Source: Nocardioides sp. | GTDB lineage: Bacteria > Actinomycetota > Actinomycetes > Propionibacteriales > Nocardioidaceae | Assembly: GCA_003519585.1 (NCBI GenBank) | Contig: DOWL01000092.1 | Span: 12,223-17,697, forward strand | Length of the DNA stretch: 5,475 nt | Direction: 5' to 3' | Part shown: piece by piece, positions 1 through 5,431 of the stretch | Layout of the letters: each line of letters begins with the position of its first letter | Position numbering within the stretch: position 1 is the stretch's first letter | Made by a program: the position numbers and the translations under genes | Notes under the pieces: model-generated | Told to the model about the DNA's origin: nothing | Databases searched by the model: none | The model's input: only the letters and a program-made list of their open reading frames with translations

Positions 1-165
1 CACAACATGCAGCAGGCCGCGCGGGTCTCCGACGACACCGGCTTCTTCAACCTCAAGGCCGCCGGCCAGCCCGGCCACCTGGTGGAGTTCAACAGCACCA
101 AGAAGATGTTCAGCAACCCCGACAACGACGCCACCGAGGCCTACATCTCCGGTCGCTTCGGCTGA
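1..165 (+). CDS. pstB: Phosphate ABC transporter ATP-binding protein PstB (3' end, partial)
   Basis: This is the C-terminal 54 residues of the ATPase subunit of the PstSCAB high-affinity phosphate importer, which hydrolyses ATP on the cytoplasmic face of the membrane. The 5' part lies outside the window. The visible stretch opens with [11 protein letters not shown], in which the histidine is the H-loop (switch) residue of ABC ATPases and the flanking residues are typical of Pst[17 protein letters not shown] follows, then the family's characteristic ending, [11 protein letters not shown] and TGA. Walker A, signature and Walker B motifs are upstream and cannot be checked. No phoU or other pst gene follows directly: the next gene is 325 bases away and encodes a secreted protein. 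Assignment to PstB rather than another ABC ATPase rests on the [10 protein letters not shown] and SGRFG signatures, which I regard as diagnostic. Confidence 0.93.
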   Translation, partial: HNMQQAARVSDDTGFFNLKAAGQPGHLVEFNSTKKMFSNPDNDATEAYISGRFG

Positions 166-184
166 GCGTTCGCCGCCGCAGCTT

Positions 185-215
185 GACCCACGACTGCCCG
201 GGGTGGCGGTGGGTC
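185..215 (+). terminator. Possible hairpin terminator after pstB
   Basis: GACCCAC (185-191) pairs perfectly with GTGGGTC (209-215), and an inner GCC/GGC pairing (196-198 with 205-207) is possible. It begins 20 bases after the pstB stop. There is no U-tract, which is common for actinobacterial terminators. Its 3' arm overlaps the first palindromic repeat (206-256), so the two structures compete. Termination is inferred from position only. Confidence 0.4.
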
Positions 216-256
216 TTCAACCTGGTTGTGGTCGTGGCTGGTTGAAAGGTCACCGC
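206..256. repeat. Palindromic intergenic repeat, copy 1
   Basis: This is a 51-base imperfect palindrome. An outer stem GCGGTG (206-211) pairs with CACCGC (251-256), and an inner stem TTCAACC (216-222) pairs with GGTTGAA (240-246) around a 17-base loop. It matches copy 2 (289-339) at about 41 of 51 positions by hand alignment, with no length difference. The differences lie mainly in the loop, and one stem position changes on both arms. This suggests the fold, at DNA or RNA level, is what has been kept. Confidence 0.65.
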
Positions 257-281
257 CCCCCTGGCCCGCGCCGGGGGCGGT
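252..281 (+). terminator. Strong GC hairpin between the two repeats, terminator-like
   Basis: ACCGCCCCC (252-260) pairs perfectly with GGGGGCGGT (273-281) across a 12-base loop: nine base pairs, eight of them G-C at the DNA level apart from one A-T. It lacks a U-tract. It lies about 87 bases after the pstB stop and could end the pst transcript. Its 5' arm shares bases 252-256 with the closing stem of repeat copy 1, so only one of the two hairpins can form at a time. Confidence 0.45.
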
Positions 282-288
282 CTGGGCG

Positions 289-339
289 GCGGTGGGTAAT
301 CAACCTCGTTGGCGCCGCCGGTGGTTGATAGGTCACCGC
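289..339. repeat. Palindromic intergenic repeat, copy 2
   Basis: This is the second copy of the 51-base palindrome, 83 bases downstream of the first. The outer stem is again GCGGTG (289-294) with CACCGC (334-339). The inner stem is ATCAACC (299-305) with GGTTGAT (323-329). Relative to copy 1 the outermost pair of the inner stem is A-T in place of T-A, a compensatory change. The loop (306-322) is also 17 bases long but differs in sequence and contains the GGCGCC palindrome. Confidence 0.65.
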
Positions 340-391
340 TGCCTGGAGCCGACCGACACCGAGCAAGGCAGTCATCGACTGGATCGGCACG

Positions 392-413
392 GTTCGCCCC
401 TCGTTCACCGAGA
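392..413 (+). promoter_or_regulatory. PHO-box-like direct repeat (putative PhoP/RegX3-type operator)
   Basis: Two adjacent 11-base units start with GTTCGCC (392) and GTTCACC (403). The published Streptomyces PhoP operator consists of tandem 11-base direct-repeat units whose most conserved 7 bases are GTTCACC. The second unit matches that core fully and the first with one mismatch; the remaining four bases of each unit fit the consensus poorly. The site is upstream of a secreted phytase-like gene and downstream of pstB, a classic member of the phosphate regulon. Binding by a PhoP-type regulator is inferred. Confidence 0.45.
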
Positions 414-446
414 CGTCGGCCGACGCCACCAGGCTGCAGCCACCTC

Positions 447-457
447 GTTCACCGCTG
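447..457 (+). promoter_or_regulatory. Third PHO-box-like unit
   Basis: GTTCACC recurs at 447-453, exactly 44 bases (four 11-base steps) after the unit at 403, so it is in the same helical register. The longer string CCTCGTTCACCG is identical at 399-410 and 443-454. The three intervening 11-base steps do not carry a clear unit. It lies 38 bases upstream of the GTG start. Confidence 0.35.
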
Positions 458-478
458 GCTCGGCAGCCTCACCTCTTC

Positions 479-485
479 AGGGGAA
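479..485 (+). promoter_or_regulatory. Ribosome binding site of the first propeller gene
   Basis: AGGGGAA sits five bases upstream of the GTG at 491. It decides the start, because the reading frame has no closer ATG and this GTG leads straight into a signal peptide. Confidence 0.75.
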
Positions 486-490
486 CCCAC

Positions 491-3031
491 GTGCACCGAC
501 CACAGCGTCGTCGTCCAGTCCTGTCCTACCTGGCTGCAGCGGCGATCGCCGTCGCCGGCCTCGCGGCGTTCGCGCCGTCCGCGCAGGCGGCCGACAGTGA
601 CATCAAGATCAACGAGGTCGAGTCGAACGGCGGGACGCCGGGCGACTGGATCGAGGTGATCAACACCGGCTCGTCGCCGGTCGACATCAGTGGGTTCGGG
701 GTCCTCGACAACGACGCCACGCACGCGAAGGTGCTGGCGCCGGCGGGCACGACGCTGGCGCCGGGTGCGTTCTACGTCTTCGACACCGAGGTGAGCTTCG
801 GCCTCGGCGGTGCGGACAGCGCGACGCTGTACGCCGCGGACGGGACGACGCAGCTCGACAGCTACAACTGGACGGCGCACGCTGCGAGCACCTACGGCCG
901 CTGCCCCGACGGGACCGGCGCCTTCGGCGACACCGCGTCGACGCGTGGCGCTCCGAACTCCTGCACCCCGCCGCCCCCCACCTCGGTCAAGCTCAACGAG
1001 CTCGAGTCCGACGGTGGTACGCCGGGCGACTGGGTGGAGCTGAAGAACACCGGCTCCAGCCCGGTCGACATCTCCGGGCTCAAGCTGAAGGACGGCGACG
1101 ACACCCACGCGTTCTTCACCGTCCCCGCCGCCACCACCCTCGCCGCGGGTGCGTACTACGTGGCCGACGTCGACCCGATCTTCGGCTTGGGCAGTGCGGA
1201 CTCGATCAGGCTCTTCGCGATCGACGGCACGACGGTGCTCGACAGCTACACCTGGGCCGCGCACGCCACGACGTCGTACGGCCGCTGCCCCGACGGCACC
1301 GGCAGCTTCATCACCACCCAGGTCGTCACCCGCGGCGCGCTCAACAACTGCCCGGGCGACATCATCGCGAGCCCGTGGCCCGGTGGTGCCGACGTCGCCA
1401 CCGTGGACGACCCCGCGCTGGCCACGTCGAACATGAGCGGCCTCTACTACCAGGGCACCGGCACCGGCGACCCCGGCACGCTGTGGGCGGTCCGCAACGG
1501 CGGCCCCGAGGCGCTGTACAAGCTCGCCAAGAGCGGCAGCAGCTGGCTCCCGGAGGCCGGGTGGACGGCCGGCAAGCAGCTGCGCTACCCGAGCGGCACC
1601 GGGCAGCCGGACGCCGAGGGGGTGACCTTCACCGGTACGCCGGCCGACGGGGTGTTCGTGTCCACCGAGCGTGACAACGCCGCCAACACCGTGAGCCGGC
1701 CCGCGATCCTGCGGTTCGACCCGAACGCCGCCGGCACGGAGTTGACCGCCACCGGCGACTGGAACCTCACCGCCGACCTGCCCGCGCTCGGCCCGAACCT
1801 CGGGCTCGAGGGCATCGCCTGGGTGCCCGACAGCTACCTGACCGCACGCGGGTTCCTGACGTCCGGCGGGACGCCGTACAACCCCGCCGACTACCCGAAC
1901 CACGGCACCGGCCTGTTCCTCGTCGGCGTCGAGCAGAACGGCATGGTCTACGCCTACGCGCTGGATCTCACCGGCAGCGGCTTCACCCGGGTGGCCAGCT
2001 TTGCGAGCGGCTTCCCCAGCGTGATGGAGCTCAGCTTCGAGCAGGAGACCCAGCAGCTCTGGGTGGTCTGCGACGACACCTGCCAGGGTCGTACGGCGCG
2101 CTTCGACGTCGACACCGCGGCCGGGGCCTCGCAGGGCACGTTCGTGCCGGTGGAGTACTACGAGCGTCCGTCCGGTATGGCCAACCTCAACAACGAGGGG
2201 TTCACCACGGCCCCGCGCAGCGAGTGCTCGGGTGGGCTGAAGCCGGCGTTCTGGTCCGACGACAACGACACCGGCGGTAACTCGCTGCGTGAAGGCACGG
2301 TCACCTGCCAGGACCGGGAGGTCCAGCCGGTCACGTTCACGAGCACGGCGCCCGTGAACCCGACGGTCGGCCAGAGCTATACCCCGGCCGCCACCGGCGG
2401 AGCGTCGGGCAACGCCGTCGTGATCAGCGTCGCGTCGTCGTCCGCCTCGGTATGCTCCATCGCCGCAGGTGTGGTCGCCTTCAACCAGCCCGGCAGTTGC
2501 GTGGTCCAGGCCGACCAGGCCGGCGACGAGGACTTCACACCCGGGACGGCGCAGCAGTCGATCACGGTGGTCGCCCGTCCGGTGCCGACGATCACTGCGA
2601 CTCTCTCGTCGGCACAGCCGGTGTCGGCGGCGGGTTGGTACCGCACCCGGGTCAAGATCAGCTTCACCTGTACGCCGAACGGCTCGCCGTTGGTCGGGCG
2701 CTGCCCGGCAGCGGTCGTGCTGACCCGATCGGGTGCTGACCAGATCGTGACCCGCACGATCACTGCGCGCGACGGTGGCAACGCGACCGTGACCGTCTCG
2801 GTCGACATCGACCTGGTCGCGCCGAAGGTGAGCATCGCCGGCGTCACGGCGGGTAGGACCTACTCGGCGCCGCAGCAGCCGATCTGCGTCGGCAGCGACG
2901 CGCTGTCCGGACTGGCGAGCTGCCAGGTGTCGCAGCGGCAGCAGGGCGACCGGTACGTCGTCACGGCGGTCGCGACCGACCGCGCCGGCAACGTCAAGGT
3001 CGCCACGCTGACCTACCGGGTCCGGCCGTAG
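491..3031 (+). CDS. Secreted lamin-tail / phytase-like beta-propeller / Ig-like multidomain protein (846 aa)
   Basis: This is an exported multidomain protein, probably soluble or loosely wall-bound. Residues 1-33 are a signal peptide: basic HRPQRRR, a hydrophobic core and an AQA cleavage site. RRPVL faintly resembles a Tat motif. Residues 36-158 and 164-288 are two lamin-tail-like domains (KINEVESN and KLNELESD, then GTPGDW[IV]E and NTGSSPVDISG), joined by a proline linker. Residues 292-606 resemble the 'esterase-like activity of phytase' propeller, with repeated motifs SGLYY, DAEGVTF, LEGIAWVPDSYL, VMELSF and NNEGFTT. Residues 610-694 are an Ig-like domain with C655 and C670. Residues 698-846 form a C-terminal GWY...FTC...CP / SGLASC / TDRAGN domain. 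The mature protein has 14 cysteines and no LPXTG or membrane anchor. PHO-box-like units upstream suggest phosphate control. Domain order is well supported; phytase or phosphoesterase activity is only a family-based guess, and a binding or adhesion role is possible. Confidence 0.88.
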   Translation: MHRPQRRRPVLSYLAAAAIAVAGLAAFAPSAQAADSDIKINEVESNGGTPGDWIEVINTGSSPVDISGFGVLDNDATHAKVLAPAGTTLAPGAFYVFDTEVSFGLGGADSATLYAADGTTQLDSYNWTAHAASTYGRCPDGTGAFGDTASTRGAPNSCTPPPPTSVKLNELESDGGTPGDWVELKNTGSSPVDISGLKLKDGDDTHAFFTVPAATTLAAGAYYVADVDPIFGLGSADSIRLFAIDGTTVLDSYTWAAHATTSYGRCPDGTGSFITTQVVTRGALNNCPGDIIASPWPGGADVATVDDPALATSNMSGLYYQGTGTGDPGTLWAVRNGGPEALYKLAKSGSSWLPEAGWTAGKQLRYPSGTGQPDAEGVTFTGTPADGVFVSTERDNAANTVSRPAILRFDPNAAGTELTATGDWNLTADLPALGPNLGLEGIAWVPDSYLTARGFLTSGGTPYNPADYPNHGTGLFLVGVEQNGMVYAYALDLTGSGFTRVASFASGFPSVMELSFEQETQQLWVVCDDTCQGRTARFDVDTAAGASQGTFVPVEYYERPSGMANLNNEGFTTAPRSECSGGLKPAFWSDDNDTGGNSLREGTVTCQDREVQPVTFTSTAPVNPTVGQSYTPAATGGASGNAVVISVASSSASVCSIAAGVVAFNQPGSCVVQADQAGDEDFTPGTAQQSITVVARPVPTITATLSSAQPVSAAGWYRTRVKISFTCTPNGSPLVGRCPAAVVLTRSGADQIVTRTITARDGGNATVTVSVDIDLVAPKVSIAGVTAGRTYSAPQQPICVGSDALSGLASCQVSQRQQGDRYVVTAVATDRAGNVKVATLTYRVRP
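596..1354 (+). repeat. Tandem duplication of the lamin-tail-like module inside the gene
   Basis: Two in-frame units (about 596-964 and 980-1354) encode homologous domains. Similarity extends to the DNA: a 20-base string beginning TACGGCCGCTGC is identical at 893-912 and 1277-1296, and both units share ACGCCGGGCGACTGG near their starts. Each unit ends in a matching pair of cysteines (C138/C158 and C266/C287). The downstream paralogue has neither unit. Confidence 0.8.
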
Positions 3032-3055
3032 TGGCGTAGTCCCCACCGCACCACG

Positions 3056-3090
3056 GAAGGCCCCCTCGCGAGCACGCGAGGGGGCCCTTC
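3056..3090 (+). terminator. Strong hairpin terminator between the two propeller genes
   Basis: GGCCCCCTCGCG (3059-3070) pairs without mismatch with CGCGAGGGGGCC (3075-3086) around the loop AGCA. After one bulged C, GAA (3056-3058) pairs with TTC (3088-3090). It begins 25 bases after the stop codon of the first gene. There is no U-tract, but the stem is very stable. It implies that the two genes are mostly transcribed separately. Confidence 0.82.
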
Positions 3091-3104
3091 GGTGTTGAGT
3101 GCGC

Positions 3105-3140
3105 ACGGTTCCGCCGCGGGATCGGCTGAGAGCGAACCGT
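3105..3140. promoter_or_regulatory. Inverted repeat upstream of the second propeller gene, possible operator
   Basis: ACGGTTC (3105-3111) and GAACCGT (3134-3140) are perfect 7-base inverted arms separated by 22 bases. The pairing extends by GC/GC if one C is bulged. It lies between the terminator and the start codon, where an operator or a leader hairpin would sit. TACGGT at 3167-3172 fits a loose -10 pattern downstream, but no matching -35 is clear. The regulator, if any, is unknown. Confidence 0.3.
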
Positions 3141-3223
3141 CCCGGGCCCGCGCCGTCCAACCGGGTTACGGTCCCTGCGCAGGTCGTGATGCGCCATGAC
3201 CTTTGACCGATCCGCCTTCCGGC

Positions 3224-3230
3224 AAAGGAA
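3224..3230 (+). promoter_or_regulatory. Ribosome binding site that sets the second gene's start at 3235
   Basis: AAAGGAA lies four bases upstream of the GTG at 3235. The in-frame ATG at 3196 has no good Shine-Dalgarno sequence. The context GGAA-TCCC-GTGCAC also parallels GGAA-CCCAC-GTGCAC at the first gene, and both proteins then begin MH.P.RR. This supports 3235 as the true start. Confidence 0.75.
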
Positions 3231-3234
3231 TCCC

Positions 3235-5352
3235 GTGCACTCACCTCGGCGCAGCTCTGTCCTCGCCCCTGTCGTCGTCGCCTGTCTCGCTGCGTCCGGT
3301 CTGGCCGCGGCGATGTCGCCCGCCGACGCAGCCGACGGCGACCTGCCCTGGCCGGGTGGCCAGGCGGTCACCACCGTCGACGAGGTCGGACTGTCGAGCG
3401 ACAACCTGAGCGGTCTCTACTACGAGGGCACCGGCAACGCCGACACCGGCACGCTGTGGGCGGTGCAGAACGGGCCGGCGATCCTGTTCAAGCTCAAAGA
3501 GAGCGACGGCCTCTGGACCTCACAGCGCGACGAGCTCGTCGACCCGGATTGGGCCGGCGGCAAGCAGTTGCTCTACAAAGGTGGCGACGGCAACGGCTAT
3601 GGCGTCCCCGACGCCGAAGGGCTCACCTTCACCGACCGGCCAGCCGACGGCGTTTTCGTTGCGACAGAGCGCAACGACTCCGGGGCGGCAAGCAAGATCC
3701 CCAGGCCGGCGATCCTGCGGTTCGACCCGACCGGAACCGGAGAGCAGTTGGTCGCCACCGGCGACTGGAATCTGACTGCCGACATCCTCTCCGACTGGCC
3801 GCTGGGTGCCCCTCCCCTCGACCCCAACGAGGGCATCGAGGCGATCGCCTGGGTTCCCGACAGCTACCTGACAGACACGAGGTTCATGACCGACGCCGGT
3901 ACGGTGTACGACCCGACCGACTACTACGGCGACAACCACGGCAACGGGCTGTTCTTCGTCGGGCTCGAGCAGACTGGCAAGGTCTACGCCTATGCGCTCG
4001 ATCTCAAGGGGACGTCGTACCAGCGCGTGACCAGTTTCGACAGCGGCTTCTCCAAAGTCATGGAGTTGCACTTCGAGGAGCAGACACAGCAGCTCTGGGC
4101 GGTCTGCGACAACACCTGCGAGGGACGCACGGCTCGCTTGGCGGTCGACACGACAGAAGGCTCGCCGACGGCAGGCACCTTCGTCCCAGTCGCCCACTAC
4201 CTGAGGCCGACCGGGATGGACAACCTCAACAACGAGGGGTTCACCACGACGCCGGCGAGCGAGTGCTCCGGCGGCGTGAAGCCGGTGTTCTGGGCCGAGG
4301 ACGGAGACACCGGAGACCACTCGCTGCGGCAGGGCACGCTGCGGTGTGGCCCGGACGGACCGGAACCGGTGGAGCAGGTGATCACCTTCACGACCGCGGC
4401 ACCGGCCAGCCCGGTCGTCGGCCAGACCTACAACCCGGCCGCGACCGGCGGCCCCTCTGGTAACCCAGTCGTCTTCAGCATCACCACTCGATCGTCCGAG
4501 GTCTGCTCGTTCACTGGGGCGGTAGTCACCTTCGATCACGTCGGCACCTGCGTGGTCCAGGCCGATCAGGCCGGCAACGAGCAGTACGGCGCCGGCTTCG
4601 CCAGCCAGTCGATCACCGTGGCCAAGGCCGCCACCACCACGGTGCCGACCGCGAGCACGACCAAGCTCGAAGCAGTGGTCAAGGTGACCGCGCCGGGAGT
4701 CGGTACGCCGACCGGTTCGGTCGCCTTCACTGTCGACGGCGCGTCGGTCGGCAGTGCGCCCCTGGTGGGCGACACCGCCACCTTGAACTACAAGGTCGCC
4801 CGCGACGGGAAGAACCACACCGTGACCGCGGTCTACGCGGGCACGGCCGACCTCGCCGGCTCGACCGCCTCCACGAGCGTCACCGGCCCGAGCGATCCGG
4901 TCATCACCGCCACCGTCGGCTCGATTCGCCCGCGGTCCGCGTCAGGCTGGTACTCCGCACCGGTGGAGGTCACCTTCACCTGCACGCCGCGCGGCTCGGC
5001 ACTGGTCGGCGCGTGCCCGACGCCGGTCCTGCTCTCGACCTCGGGCGCCGACCAGAGCGTGACCCGCAGCATCACCGCTGCCGACGGCGGCACCGCCTCT
5101 GTCACGATCGGCGACCTCGACCTCGACCTGGTCGCACCGACCGCCACCATCGGTGGAGTAAAGGCCGGCAAGACCTACCGCAAGAAGCAGAAGCCCACCT
5201 GTCAGGGCGTCGACGTGCTCTCCGGACTCCAGAGCTGCACCGTCACCCAGGTCAAGCGCGGTCGGAAGTTCGTAGTCAACGCCACCGCCACCGACAAGGC
5301 CGGCAACGTCAACTTCGCGACCGTGACGTACAAGGTGCGCAAGCAGCGGTAG
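3235..5352 (+). CDS. Secreted phytase-like beta-propeller / Ig-like protein, paralogue of the upstream gene (705 aa)
   Basis: This is an exported paralogue of the gene at 491-3031. I start it at GTG 3235; an ATG at 3196 would add 13 residues before the basic signal-peptide head. Residues 1-32 are the signal peptide, ending in ADA. Residues 36-371 are the propeller, with NLSGLYY, DAEGLTF, IEAIAWVPDSYL, VMELHF and NNEGFTT; CDNTC (C291, C295), C344 and C371 match the paralogue. Residues 380-463 are an Ig-like domain (C424, C439). Residues 464-550 are an extra Ig-like domain of the Ig_3/Big_5 kind (PTGSVAFTVDG, HTVTAVYAGTADLAGS), absent upstream. Residues 553-705 are the GWY...FTC...CP / SGLQSC / TDKAGN domain with a basic tail. 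It lacks lamin-tail domains, a membrane anchor and LPXTG. C17 lies within the hydrophobic core and is unlikely to be a lipobox. No PHO-box-like unit is seen upstream, so its control may differ. Enzyme activity is inferred from family resemblance only. Confidence 0.87.
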   Translation: MHSPRRSSVLAPVVVACLAASGLAAAMSPADAADGDLPWPGGQAVTTVDEVGLSSDNLSGLYYEGTGNADTGTLWAVQNGPAILFKLKESDGLWTSQRDELVDPDWAGGKQLLYKGGDGNGYGVPDAEGLTFTDRPADGVFVATERNDSGAASKIPRPAILRFDPTGTGEQLVATGDWNLTADILSDWPLGAPPLDPNEGIEAIAWVPDSYLTDTRFMTDAGTVYDPTDYYGDNHGNGLFFVGLEQTGKVYAYALDLKGTSYQRVTSFDSGFSKVMELHFEEQTQQLWAVCDNTCEGRTARLAVDTTEGSPTAGTFVPVAHYLRPTGMDNLNNEGFTTTPASECSGGVKPVFWAEDGDTGDHSLRQGTLRCGPDGPEPVEQVITFTTAAPASPVVGQTYNPAATGGPSGNPVVFSITTRSSEVCSFTGAVVTFDHVGTCVVQADQAGNEQYGAGFASQSITVAKAATTTVPTASTTKLEAVVKVTAPGVGTPTGSVAFTVDGASVGSAPLVGDTATLNYKVARDGKNHTVTAVYAGTADLAGSTASTSVTGPSDPVITATVGSIRPRSASGWYSAPVEVTFTCTPRGSALVGACPTPVLLSTSGADQSVTRSITAADGGTASVTIGDLDLDLVAPTATIGGVKAGKTYRKKQKPTCQGVDVLSGLQSCTVTQVKRGRKFVVNATATDKAGNVNFATVTYKVRKQR
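4624..4884 (+). other. Ig-like module present only in the second paralogue
   Basis: Aligning the two proteins, ITV(V)A is followed directly by the TITAT...GWY domain in the first. In the second about 87 residues intervene, beginning KAATTTVPTAS and ending STSVTG. The block has the look of a single bacterial Ig-like repeat (GTPTGSVAFTVDG, then TVTAVYAGTADLAGSTAS) and has no cysteines. It is either a clean in-frame insertion in this gene or a deletion in the other. Confidence 0.7.
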
Positions 5353-5355
5353 CCG

Positions 5356-5431
5356 CCGAACGGTGGTTGAGCCGCGAGCGCCAGCTGCGAGCGTGTCGAA
5401 ACCCCGCTGGTCGTACCTCAGCCACCGTCGG
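5356..5431. repeat. Palindromic dispersed-type intergenic repeat, possibly doubling as a terminator
   Basis: It starts four bases after the stop codon of the second propeller gene. ACGGTGGTTGAG (5360-5371) pairs with CTCAGCCACCGT (5417-5428) with one G-T wobble, and CCG/CGG extend it across a bulged A. Inside are the direct repeats GCGAGCG (5374-5380 and 5387-5393) and CCAGC/GCTGG (5381-5385 with 5406-5410). GGTTGAG...GAGCG...TCGAAACC (5365-5403) resembles a family of short repeats I remember as frequent between genes in Nocardioides-type genomes; I could not search for other copies. The position also fits a transcription terminator. Confidence 0.55.

Larger units (their letters stand above)
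166..490. other. Signal-rich intergenic region between pstB and the first propeller gene
   Basis: I see no credible gene in these 325 bases. Frames that stay open here have arginine- and proline-rich translations and no ribosome binding site. The region holds a hairpin at 185-215, two copies of a palindromic repeat (206-256 and 289-339), a GC-rich hairpin between them (252-281), PHO-box-like units (392-413 and 447-457) and the ribosome binding site of the next gene. I could not pick a convincing -35/-10 pair. The promoter of the next gene presumably lies between about 340 and 470. Confidence 0.7.

Noticed and set aside
166..490. Riboswitch, tRNA or CRISPR array in the repeat-rich intergenic region
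   Set aside because: There are only two repeat copies without spacer regularity, no tRNA-like cloverleaf and no motif of a known riboswitch. Palindromic repeats and hairpins explain what is visible.
491..526. Tat signal in the first protein (RRPVL)
   Set aside because: The arginine pair followed by PVL only partly matches the twin-arginine consensus, the lead-in is very short, and the paralogue lacks it. I left it as a remark only.
226..659. Two + strand open frames in the pstB-propeller intergenic region
   Set aside because: They run through the palindromic repeats and into the real gene in another frame. Their translations are R/P/S-rich without any family signature, and no Shine-Dalgarno sequence precedes them.
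449..3244. A 931-codon open frame on the minus strand covering the whole first propeller gene
   Set aside because: In very GC-rich genes the antisense frames lack stops. This translation is dominated by R, G, A and V, has no recognisable domain or signal peptide, and overlaps a gene with clear domains and ribosome site on the + strand.
3283..3288. Cys17 of the second protein as a lipoprotein lipobox (VVAC)
   Set aside because: The string formally fits, but the hydrophobic core continues past the cysteine (LAASGLAAAM) to a normal ADA cleavage site, and the paralogue has no cysteine at this position. Ordinary signal peptidase I cleavage is more likely.
3520..4818. A 432-codon minus-strand open frame inside the second propeller gene
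   Set aside because: It is the same antisense artefact: low-complexity composition, no ribosome site, no recognised motif, and complete overlap with a well-supported gene.
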